64,000 nt of DNA from Mangifera indica (taxonomy: Eukaryota > Streptophyta > Magnoliopsida > Sapindales > Anacardiaceae), in assembly GCF_011075055.1 (NCBI RefSeq), contig NC_058137.1, positions 5,260,771 through 5,324,770 on the forward strand. Reading direction: 5' to 3'. Position numbers and translations under genes: made by a program. Shown piece after piece: positions 37,028-48,363 of the stretch (position 1 is the stretch's first letter; each line of letters begins with the position of its first letter). The notes under the pieces are model-generated. The model worked only from the letters and a program-made list of their open reading frames with translations. It made no database searches and was not told where the DNA came from.

Positions 37028-37204
37028 CCCGGTTTTTCTGCCCAAATTACGTCATCAATGTCACTTCTCTGCACTGTACACCTTCTCTTTTGCTTTAATT
37101 TTTAGGCTTGCAGCTGTTAACTGCTCTGAGTCCCTTCTCTTTTCTCTCTACTGGATTTTTCTTGAGCTCTGCATAAGCACGCAGAAGCCACGTTGGCGTG
37201 TTTC

Positions 37205-39793
37205 ATGGACTCTCGTAGCTTATGCAGAGCCTACGCAACTTGGTATCTCTTACTGTCACTTCTTTCACTCTTCCTTGTTCATTCTACTGCCTGTTCCAAC
37301 GGCAATTGCCAGGTACCAAATGCTGATCTGTGAGATATTCTTCTTTCTTTCATTACCCAGAACTGAATTTTATGTTTTTTACAACAACAGGTTCTTGATT
37401 CATGTGCTACTGCCACAGACTGTGGGCCAGGTCTCTACTGTGGTAACTGCCCTGCTTTGGGTAAGACTCAACCCGTTTGCACCAGAGGCCAAGCTACAGT
37501 ACCAACCGCTATTGTAAGCTTCTTCCTTCTACTTTGATATTTTGTACATTTGATGTTGGGTTTGTTCTGTTTTTCAATGTTTTTTATGAAGTTGGTTTTC
37601 TTTGGATTGAGTTGTCTTGAGAGAATTTTTTCCTAACAGATTGGTGGATTGCCTTTCAACAAGTATACATGGTTGGTGACTCATAATTCATTTAGTATCG
37701 TTGATGCACCGGCTTTGCCTGGTGTTCAAAGACTCACTTTTTACAATCAAGAAGACACTGTTACTAATCAGTTGAGGGTAAGCCATTATGTTTTTCTTCA
37801 ATCTTAACCATGTTCAGTGATCCCTTTATTCGTCGGAAAGGAAAATGTCAATTCTGTAGCATTAAATTCCTTTCTGTCGCATTATGAACTCTAAATGTAT
37901 TGTCTTGAATCGGATTCTTATGTAATTTTCTTTTGATGGATATTGATTAGAATGGAGTAAGGGGATTGATGCTGGATATGTACGATTTCAATAATGATAT
38001 CTGGCTCTGCCATTCATTTCGTGGGCAATGTTTCAACTTCACTGCGTTTGTAATGTTCCTCCCTAATTTCTTCGTTTAGCAATGAAAATGTGATTATGTT
38101 CGATTGCTTTTTGAATTAGTTTGTAACGTATGCTTTGGATTGGTCTCAGCAACCTGCAGTTGACACTTTAAAAGAAGTGGAATCATTCTTGAGTCAGAAT
38201 CCAACTGAGATTGTGACTATTATAATAGAGGATTATGTTCATACTCCAAAAGGGTTAACTAATTTGTTTACTAGTGCTGGTTTGGACAAGTATTGGTTTC
38301 CTGTGTCCAAGATGCCCAAGAAAGGTGAAGACTGGCCAACTGTAATGGAAATGGTGCAGTCAAACTACCGGCTTCTTGTTTTCACTTCAATTGCTTCGAA
38401 GGAATCAGAGGAAGGTGTGGCTTATCAGTGGAGATACATGGTGGAAAATGAAGGTAAGTATTTGAATAACTGTTATGCTTTTACTAATTTGAATCGCATG
38501 TATGTCATCCTTTAATTGCCTCATGATGTTGCATCAGCTGGAGATCCTGGGGTTAAACAAGGCTCCTGTCCTAACAGAAAAGAATCACAGCCACTGAATT
38601 CAAAAAAGGCCTCCCTTTTCCTTCAGAATTATTTCCCTACATATCCAGTTGAAGCTGAAGCTTGCAAAGAGCATTCAACTCCACTTGCTGAGATGGTTGG
38701 TACTTGTTATAAAGCAGCTGGGAACGTGATGCCCAACTTTTTGGCGGTCAATTTTTACATGGTAAGGAATCTTGCTTACCTTAGCTAAATTTGCAAAGAT
38801 ACCCTTACCGATTCAGCATCTTAACCGACAAGAATATATTGCAGAGGAGTGATGGAGGGGGTGTCTTTGATGTTTTGGATAGAATGAATGGCCAGACATT
38901 GTGCGGGTGCAATACTGTCCAAGCCTGCCAGGTTTGTCCATATAATAGTCTGATTACTTGTTAGTTCCATTCCACATTCTAGTTCAGTTAATTCATTACC
39001 TCTCTTTTGGATTCTAGCCCCTTGTATTTTTTTTAAAAAGAAGGAAAAAGACATAGTAATTGGAAACTTCTTCCAAGTCCACAAACTAGTGCAGATCCTT
39101 CTCTCTCACTCTGTCAAATCCATATTGTAGCTTTTGCCAAGTAGAGAAATCACAATTTTCTCATAATTTTAACAATCTGGCCGAAAGTTATTAAATGAAA
39201 AATTAAAAAAAGAAAGCAGCTCATAAATTAGCAGATATTTTCCAACAATTTATTGCCAAAATGTTTATAATTTGAAATTTGCATCAACTTGATCTGGGGT
39301 GCACCTCATAATCTACACTTACCCTAAAGTGAACCGTCAAGTACTCTATCAACCAGAGAAGCTGTGCATTAATCTTTATCAACCATATCTTGAATGCTGT
39401 ATCAAAACTTGAGACCCTGTTATAGCAACTCATGGTGCACTTCATCTTTTTGATAGTTGACATTTATGTGTCGTTGGTATTTTGAACAATATGATGGTAT
39501 CATCAAATTGAATTGTATTTATAGGTTTTTAAGTTCTTAATCCCTATAATAATGTACTATCTGTTAATCTGTTTGTTAGACAAGACTGTATTGATGGAAT
39601 TTTGCAGGCTGGAGCACCTTTTGGATCTTGCAAGAATATTACTGTACCTAGGAGTCCACCAACTAATGATATGGGAAGCTTTACTGGATCTGTTCAGTTC
39701 TCAAGATCTGCTTCAACCGCACATTCTCCAAGTTGTTTGCTTTTCAAATTACTTTATCTTCCATTGATGCTGTTTCTGTTATTGCCGCGCTGA
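37205..39793 (+). CDS. PI-PLC X-domain-containing, GPI-anchored protein (At5g67130-like)
   Basis: Secreted or plasma-membrane protein with a phosphatidylinositol phospholipase C X-type catalytic fold; the substrate of the plant members is not established. Exons: 37205-37312, 37391-37513, 37640-37777, 37951-38049, 38150-38453, 38538-38761, 38845-38931, 39608-39793, giving 422 residues with every junction in frame. Residues about 12-30 form a hydrophobic signal peptide. A Cys-rich segment follows (CATATDCGPGLYCGNCPALG). The X domain has both histidines expected for catalysis, in WLVTHNSFS and IWLCHSFRGQC, plus GVRGLMLDMYDF. The C-terminus is a hydrophobic tail (LLYLPLMLFLLLP) after a small-residue site, as for a GPI anchor. 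The gene looks intact. It lies between CLF and the right block copy with no sign of co-regulation. Confidence 0.9.
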
Positions 39794-40174
39794 ATAATAT
39801 ATACTATGGGAGAACATTACTGACCTACCATAGGAGGCACTATGATATATAGTAACAAATCACTGCCTTTTACAACCAGGGTCAAGCATTGGCTAATAGA
39901 GTTGAGTTATTTTAGAAAATTAAATGAAGAATTGAAGCAGGAAGTGATGTAGATAGTGGTGAAAAGAGAGTTGCAGTGTTTTTCAAAACATGGTTCAGTT
40001 ATGCAGCTTTTACTACATTGAATCACTTGTCAGGTATTGGAATGTTTTAGATATTGACATTTATTCATCTATGCTTTCTTCACTGATACCACTAATGCAT
40101 ATTTTTATGTAAGTTTTGTTTGCCTGAAGAATTTATGCTAGACAAATTATCAAAATCCTTTTATAAGTTTACAC

Positions 40175-40671
40175 TAGAGGTGTCAGGGGGTCGGGGTGGC
40201 CCGAGACCCCCTTTTTTTGGTCCTTGGGCCGTGAAGTTAGGCTTGCGGATTGACACAATACAATACATAATTTTTTAAAAAATTTTTATTATTATATAGA
40301 AAATCTAAAGAATTTATATAGGGAATCCAAAAATATTTATTAATATTATGAAAAATTAAAAAAAATAAAAAATAAATATTAATGTTATGAGAAAATCAAA
40401 AGATAATGTGAGAGATTTAAACTTATTAATTATTTGTTATAAGAAAAACTTAAAAGGAGAGAAATCCAATGGACCAAAAAAAAGATAAAAAATGTATAAA
40501 AATAGGGTGGCCCATTAAGGGCCCAAGTCTACATGATCTGCTGTAGAGTGGGTTAGGTGTAGGTAGACTCAATCCGTAAGGTCCATCACTGTATGGGCTT
40601 TGGCCCAACACAACTCATAAATGAGGTGGCTTACACCGATACCAACCCGATATGACTCACTGTCACTTCTA
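40175..40671. mobile_element. Non-autonomous hAT-like element
   Basis: Ends TAGAGGTGTCAG and the complement of TAGAAGTGACAG are inverted repeats. The flanks GTTTACAC (40167-40174) and GTTTAACT (40672-40679) look like a partly decayed 8-bp target duplication. The subterminal parts are GC-rich and the middle AT-rich, as in the element at 11227-12197. About 500 bp, no coding capacity. Confidence 0.6.
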
Positions 40672-41104
40672 GTTTAACTGTACACTCAATCGGTTCTGTA
40701 CTTTCAACTCAATATATCTTTTTCTAATTTCTTGTCATGGACCCATAATCATGTAAATTACATCATTAGTTATAAACTCAAACAAGCATTTTGCAGGTTT
40801 ATTCTTCTATAACAATCAGTAATTTCAGTAGGGTTGAAAGAATTGCAAAGAAATAGCAGACAACACAACTATGGTATTCGAATTATATATCATATTATGT
40901 ATCAAAAATTTTATTTTATGTATCGCATATCGAATATGATATCATATTTTATGATATAATTTTTTAAAAATAAAATAATAAAAATATATAATTGACATAT
41001 CATTATTTTAGAAAAATATTATAAAAATATTTAAAAATTTAAAAATTTATATATTTTTTTATTATTTTATTATTTTCTCTAAAAAAAAATTAATCAGTAT
41101 CAGT

Positions 41105-41109
<5 letters not shown>

Positions 41110-41141
<32 letters not shown>
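41110..41141. repeat. TA dinucleotide microsatellite
   Basis: About sixteen uninterrupted TA units in AT-rich DNA. Confidence 0.9.
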
Positions 41142-41144
<3 letters not shown>

Positions 41145-44100
41145 TGGAAATATATGACTAAAAAGAAGCAGGCCATGTGACAGTGACAAGTTATATCTTT
41201 ACTGGTACTAAAGCATGTAAAATTTATTGAGATAAAAAATGAAAATGCACAACTGACGAGAGCTAACATTGTGTAAATAGGCTATACATGATCCGTCAGA
41301 TGGTGTTTAGAGGAAGGCAACGTACGGTCCTTATCTACACTCAGATCCACTGTTTTGAGCCGAAAACGCAAAAACATGAAATGGTAGACCAGTTTTAAGA
41401 ATTTTTGTTTCCAAAATATAATTATATATACAAATATATTATTACAAATTGAAGTGATGGGTTATAGTTAAGTGATACAATTGTTTATTTTTTTTATAAA
41501 ATTTATTTATTTATTATATATATCTCTTAGAATATAATTTATAAAATAAATAATATTTTTAAAATCAGATCAGATCGATTAGTTTAATTAGTTAAACGAT
41601 TAATTAGTCTATAATCTAATTCAATTTATAGATAAATATTGATCTGTTTGAAATTCAATTAAACACTGTAAACTTGTTGAACAAAAAAATTATTTAAAAT
41701 CAATAAAATTGAATTTACATAACCCTATATAATTTTTGTCTTTTTTAAACTTAAAATAATTATAATTTATAAAATTTTAATTAAATTAATAATAAAATTT
41801 ATAATTAGTTTTTTAATCTATATAATAGAATGTTAATTAATTAATTAACATATTTAAAATTATATTTTATATTTTAAAAAATATAATAAATATTTAATAC
41901 CTTTTAAAAGATATAGGGCAGAAAACTTTTTTTCATTTAAGGTACAATGAAATTTTAAACTCTTATCTTCTAATTTTTAAAAATTTAAATAGTTATTTAT
42001 AAAATAAAATATATTAAAAATTTTAGTTAGAGTTAGAGAGTAAAATTATTATTTAATGATAATATTTTAAAAAATAAAAGTTTATATCATTTTATCCCTT
42101 AATTTCAAAAAATTAACAATTTCTCCCAAAATTAAGTTATGAAAAGTGAAATTTTTTCCCTATATAGTGATTCAAATTTTGTCGATGAATTTTTGATAAA
42201 CAATGACCGATCTCTCTTTCTCCTAGTGATATCTCTCTCTCCAACACTTTCTCTCTGATTGATAACATTTGAATTCAATAAAATTAAGATGAAATTCAGA
42301 TAAAGAATTGAAACTTTTATTTTTAACCTTAATTAAAAATTTTAATATATTTTAATTCATAAATAAATATTTAAATTTTTAAAAATTAAAAAATAAAATT
42401 TTAAAGATTTTATTATACTTTAAGAAGTGGGAGTAAATCCTTTGGCCAAAAATATATAATAATATAATAATAAATTAAACCGATTAATAGATCACTTGAA
42501 TAAATCGACCGCCAGTTCAATTTAGAAAATATTGAAAGTAAATCCTTTTCCTCACTTGGTTTAAAAGACTTGACTAATTTTTCTGTGGCCCACTCTCTCT
42601 CAACCAATTTATTTCCGTCCGCAGCATCTTTATCTTATCATATGCAGCAACAAAGCGGGGTCCACCAACTGATAAGGCCGTCTGAAATACCTTTTTACCC
42701 CCGGCTACACAGAGGAACTACAACTGTGCAATCAACCTCTTCACTCAGTCACCGTCAGACTGTCCTCGTGATTTTTTCTTAAACAAATAGCATCATGCCA
42801 CGTGCATCCAAAGACATTGGGAACAAAAATTTTAACAATCCAATCCCATCATCCAAAGCACACTGCCAAATTGACAACTCCATAGTCCTTGACCATCATC
42901 ATGATTACAATGATCTCACACACGCACATCCCAACACACCAATCACCGTATCTATTTGACACGTCTATATCAAGCCACTAGGACCCACATAGATACAATG
43001 CTCTTTTAGCCCTGTCTTGTCCGTAGGTGTTGACTGACGCCCGCTCAAATACTCACAATATACGCTATTCTCTTTCTTATGTAAGACATCTGTAAATAAA
43101 TTAAAGACGTGAGATCCATTTTTACTGATTAAAAAAATATATATTTATATAATTACATATAAAAATAATGTATTATTGTAATAATATTATGTGTATTTAT
43201 TTTTAATATATATTAATATATAATTAAATAATATTAAATTAAAAATATAATTATATTTATATATATAATAAATATATATAATATTATTTATATTATTTAC
43301 CACTTAAATAGCATGTAAATTGGAATAATAGTATCAAACCTAGTACTCATAAAATTTAACTACATGTGCACACTTATAAGTACAGATTCTTCACCAAACA
43401 CTACAATTGGACACCATGTTGCAATTACTTCTGTTTCTCGGTCTCTACAACATTTTACATGGACAAAGATTCTGCAAACCTTAGGATATTAAGGCCTAGC
43501 TTGCACGGGCTAATTAAAACAACTTCTGCACCTGGTCTGGGACAAAGGTAATGAATCGATATGCACCTGCAGATTTAATAAAATAAGAGTAGGGTAAACT
43601 TGCTAGCGTTTTGCAGTTCAGTATTTGCACTTCAGACATTTTGGGACATCAAAGTTTGTTTTGATTCCCAAAAATGTAAATTTACAGGCACTGAAATGTT
43701 TAGAGTACAAGTACAGTTACCAATGTAGTTATAATCTACTGTTATATCTCATAGAAGTCTTCTGTTTAATGTTACTTCTGAATTTTACATGCTTATAGCC
43801 TGGTATATTGCATGCATGTGTATTAGGATCCATAGAACCCAGAAATGTTATCAACTTCTCTCTTGTTTGATTGTTATTAATATTATTTGTACACCCCACC
43901 AATCTACATCAACTTTTTTTTTTTTTGCTTTGATTGATAGGGCTTTATGTTTGTTTGTTATTTTAATAACGAGTAATGTTATGTATTTGTATTTTTGATA
44001 TACTATTTCATACCCACAACACCAACTCTAGGAAGCAAATGAAAATAAGGTAATTCTTTCTATTGGTGTTGACCATTATCACGAGAATGAAAGTGGGTCA

Positions 44101-44574
44101 TGATTTCATGTTAGTATATTTTAATGGAAGAACCATCTAAGATGACACAATAAGAACCAGAGAAACCAGCCATAGAACATATTGACATGCCTTGTATTTG
44201 TACCTCACCAGAGCACGGACAGGGAGATTCCTCCTATCTAGTCACCCAAACGGAGGACGAGGCAACAAAATGAAGCCAATAAGTATAAGGGCTAATTTGA
44301 GTGGTAAAATGAGCCATTTCAAATAAAAGAAACTTTCTAATGATGATATTTCAAAATTAAATCTTTTAATTTATTTAAATTCTGAATTTTTATTTGTTTA
44401 AACTGGTCAATATTATTACCAATTTCATTTATGATTTTGGAGTAGGAATATCAGTTTATTTCAAAATTCAAAGAAACATGACATTTTCTTTTAGGACCAT
44501 CAATAAAAATACAAAAATATAATATAAACAGAAAAACAACACGAAAATAAAATTCCCTCATTAGGTTTTACCTC

Positions 44575-44853
44575 CTTGACCATTCTCGTTTTCTACGTTA
44601 GAATTTGCTCCGCTACTGCCACTCTTCACAACAGAATTAGCATCACCATTCCAACTCTTCACGAAAGACTCTTTCCTCTGCTCAAGGAGCGAGCGAACCA
44701 CCCTGATAGCTGTAGCAGTACGATCAAGCATTGCATGGGCTGAATTCGGTCACAATTCTTGTATGGAACTTTCAGAAGCTTCTGGAACTCCTCATTCTTC
44801 TTATCGAGTTCCTCTTCGCCAACATTATTATCACCATCAGTCTTCGCCTACGT
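44575..44853 (-). pseudogene. Degenerate coding-like fragment, right copy
   Basis: Counterpart of 1365-1640 with one extra T in a T-run near 44590, which shifts the minus-strand frame relative to the left copy. Family not recognised. Confidence 0.22.
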
Positions 44854-45173
44854 AATGGAAGTCTTTTGAAACTTTATGTCCTTCCTTGATAGGAATTTGA
44901 ATGATCATGTTGTCTCACACGAAGTCGTTCAACAACGGTCAGATAGCGAGCCGTAATGCAACACTGCGTTTTTCCGAAGCAGCAGCAGGACTGGATATTG
45001 CGGGTTTAATGGTTTATTTACTGATCATTTTAGTTTTTGCAAATAACGTATTGCTTCTATTCTATCTTCTTCTACCTCTTCCTCTCCCTCTCCCTCTCCC
45101 TCTTAATCCCCTCTCTAAATTTCTTTTTTAATGCTATGAAACTCATTCAATAACGTAAAAGGTTGAATCAAGA

Positions 45174-45257
45174 GGTATCAGAGCATTCAGATCGATGACA
45201 AAGGGCACTCGAATGAAGAGAAATGATACCGTCGATGTTGGAGGTAAGAATCATTAG
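45174..45257 (+). mobile_element. LTR-retrotransposon remnant, right copy
   Basis: Same GGTATCAGAGC primer-site-like motif (45174-45184) and the same 20-codon gag-like peptide from the ATG at 45195 as in the left copy. Confidence 0.35.
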
Positions 45258-46149
45258 GACTAACAGTAGTCCCTACTCAAGCCTTATTGTAGATGGCTCC
45301 TATGCATTGATTAAAGATGTTGGTTTTCCAATAAAAGGATAAGGATCCATATTATCAGATTATAGTTAGAAATTATAAAGAATGTAAGATCTAAAGCAAC
45401 CAGATATTTACATGGCAAAGGTTCCTTAATTGAAACCCTACATTCAAGACATTAAAGATTTTAGTCGAATTCATTATACAAGAAAATCACTGTAGAAACT
45501 TTGACACCGAAAGCATAGTTAAAGATTCACTGAAATTCGTTCAAAATCAAAGAAAACAAGAGAGTTTTCTTACAACATGTCTTAGCAAACGAGAAAAAGA
45601 TATAAATAGTTTGGAATTCTCTCAAATAATATTATTTTATATATGAGTAAAATCTTTCTATCAAAAAATTATAAGAAAAGTGTAATTTGACAAATTCAAT
45701 TGTTCTCACGATTTTTTTAACATATCGAATTCATCTTTTATAATCATTGAATCATAAATTATCTTTAACTCTAACTATAAATAAGTAACAATAAAAACCA
45801 ACCTTTCAAAGACCACATTTCATGTAACCGGAATTGGATTGACAATGTAGGTTCATTATACTAAGATTTAATTATATTTATTTATGTAATTACACTGTTA
45901 ATTTCGTGTCATTGTCCTTTAAATATAGCATTATTCATATGCGTAGGGATGATAATTTTAACTTTTGTATTGTTACTTTGACAATTTTTATAATAACACC
46001 CCTAATAAAAACTGTGTTCATCCTTAATTGTTTGCATTGAATGGCCTGCCACGATCCTAATAAACCTATGATTGGTGCAGTTTTCACTTGATATCCTAGT
46101 CAGGGAAAATGTCAAGCTTATAAGCTTCAAGAATAACTTATACGCTTGA

Positions 46150-46631
46150 GGGGGTGTTTGGTTTGGGTAATATTTGATTACTAAAATAGAAAGATTACCT
46201 TAAAGATAGATTACTTAGAAGATTATTGGGTATAAATGATTACTATGTTTGATAAAATTTGATAGGTATAAATAATTATTGTGTTTGGTTAAAGGTAATA
46301 AAAGATTACTAGTAAATTATTTTATTTAAATACCCTTGAATATAATTATTTTTAAATATTTTTTATATTATTTGTCATATTAATTAAAAATAAATTTATT
46401 TTTATCTCAAAAAATTAATAAATAATAATTTTTCTATAATAAACTCAAGATTACCTCAGTAATCTTTAAATACCTAAGGTGAAGGTGGTAATCAGATTAC
46501 CATCTATATTACCTGCCATGTCAGCATTGGTAATAAAAGATTACTGTAATATTTTATTACTGACAAACCAAACAAGGGAATAAAAGATAGATTATCAAGG
46601 TAATCTATCTTACCGTTAACCAAACACATCC
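46150..46631. mobile_element. PIF/Harbinger-like MITE, only in right copy
   Basis: The element starts GGGGGTGTTTGGTTTGGG and ends AACCAAACACATCC, which are inverted complements. It is flanked by a 3-bp TGA duplication (46147-46149 and 46632-46634). The left block copy at about 3255 has the unoccupied site GAGCTTGAGGGTGAAG. Size 482 bp, AT-rich interior with repeated AGATTACC-type motifs, no transposase. The terminal sequence and the 3-bp target duplication fit Tourist-type MITEs. Confidence 0.75.
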
Positions 46632-47510
46632 TGAGGGTGAAGGATAATGATTGAAGCTTGGGCATTATTCGAGGTCAATTAACAATACCGACGGCGTTCT
46701 AACCAAAGCTGAAATTACCTTGTACGGACAGCCACCGCCACATAAATTCGGAGGAAACGGAAGATGATGATGACAACAATTTTCCTTTTTTTTATTCGGA
46801 ATTCATTAATCAACCAGGACTTGCTCTTCATTTTCGATTTCAGTTTTCCACGATACCATGTCTGAATCCAGCTAGTAAATATATGCATTATTCACATACT
46901 ATTTGTGTTCTTATATCATTCGTATATTAAATATGTTTAATTTTTTTTAAATTTAAAAAATATAAAACGTGTATTTTATATATTTTTTATATTAAATACA
47001 AATTATAATCATATTTTATATTTATAATATATTTTTAAATTTTTAACTAAACTTAAAATATAAAATTATCATTATATTTTTAATTATTTACAAAAAATAT
47101 CATTATTATTTAAAAAAAAAACTAACAATATTTTTTTCTTAATTTTGCATTTTTCTCACATGTGACCTATATAAAGATTCACTCTAATTTAAAGTTTGAA
47201 ATATAAGTTGATTAATTAATTTATTTTTTTCATTGACTAGTACGTTACTTATTGTACAAAAGATTTTGATTATGTATTATGTTATATCAATTTAATAGTT
47301 AATTAAATACTTTATATTTAAATTATTATATTAATTTTTAATAAAATATTTGTGAAAAATATTAAATTTATTATAATATTATCGTATTTTTAAAAATATA
47401 TTATTGACGATGTATCGTATTAAATTTATATGTATACATTTTATATTTTTTTATATGCAAATTTTAAAGATTTTTTTATAAATATGTTTTTTATTATTTA
47501 CCATATTATG

Positions 47511-47663
47511 CCCTTATAATTCATGTTACCATTTTTTTTTTGTTTGTTTTCATATTCACTAACTAAAATTTGAATGTCCATTTCTTTCCCTTATAATTCA
47601 TGTTACCATTTTTTTTTTTTTGTTTTCATATTCACTAACTAAAATTTGAATGTCCATTTCTTT
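47511..47663 (+). repeat. 77-bp local tandem duplication, only in right copy
   Basis: The unit starting CCCTTATAATTCATGTTACC and ending GTCCATTTCTTT occurs twice in a row, at 47511-47587 and from 47588. The left copy has one unit near 4189-4265. The T-runs inside the two units differ slightly in length. Confidence 0.8.
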
Positions 47664-47981
47664 CTCTCTTTCTTAAAAAAAATAATAAAAAATTTAAGAA
47701 ATTGAAGCCATCGTCTTACAATACACCGGCTGTTATCCAACATTATCATATCCAACTCAATTATTAATACTATATTTTTCCATTATTTGTTTTTATTTTT
47801 TCCATGTTAATTTATATAGTATAATATAAATGTTATTTTCAGATTTTTTTATAATGTGACACAGATTCTGGTGGAATAGAAAGGCCGGCGGTTGTAGAGT
47901 TACTAGGTTGAGCTTGAGAATAATAAAAAAATTAAAATGTATTAATATAATGTTAGTTAGCGTGACTGTTTTAGTGCGACT

Positions 47982-47987
47982 CACGTG
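47982..47987. promoter_or_regulatory. G-box (CACGTG) upstream of bHLH copy 2
   Basis: Same motif and spacing as 4594-4599 in the left copy, about 380 bp before the start codon. Confidence 0.5.
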
Positions 47988-48363
47988 CAACAGGGAAGTG
48001 ACTGTGAGTGGAACTCACCTGACAGAATCAATTTATTATTCCTACTCCATCCGTCATTTTTAGCAAATCACAGACGACTTATCTCGTGCCACCTAATCAA
48101 CAGTACCACTGAAAATCATAATAGACCACTGTCTCAATCTTCCCACTCGCTCAACTGCCGCGTGACAAGAAATCCTCACTGTTTACCAATTTGTTTAATT
48201 TGAACCCCGCCCACCATGGCTTAAACTCTCAGCTCTGTTGCTGCTGCTTAATGCTAAGGATGCTTTGACAAGAAGACAAAAGGAAAGCAAGCAAAAGATA
48301 GAAAAGAAACAAACTTATAACAGAAAACACAACCCAGAAAAAAGAAAAAAAAAAAAAAACCAA

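Larger units (their letters stand above)
39794..43212. other. Intergenic between the PLC-like gene and the right block copy
   Basis: No gene recognised. Contains a hAT-like element at 40175-40671, a TA microsatellite at 41110-41141 and long AT-rich low-complexity DNA, then a GC-richer patch at about 42590-43040. The left end of the duplication falls at or before about 43213, because the partner already starts at window base 1. Confidence 0.5.

Noticed and set aside
39290..39440. tRNA-like boxes in antisense in the last PLC intron (GGTTGATAGAG and GGTTCACTTTAGG)
   Set aside because: Spacing and folding do not give a tRNA cloverleaf; perhaps a decayed SINE, but too weak to call.
48238..48363. 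Upstream in-frame ATG extending bHLH copy 2 by 42 residues
   Set aside because: The extension is Lys/Gln/Arg-rich translation of a purine-rich leader and is not in frame in copy 1; the shared ATG at 48364 is the better start.
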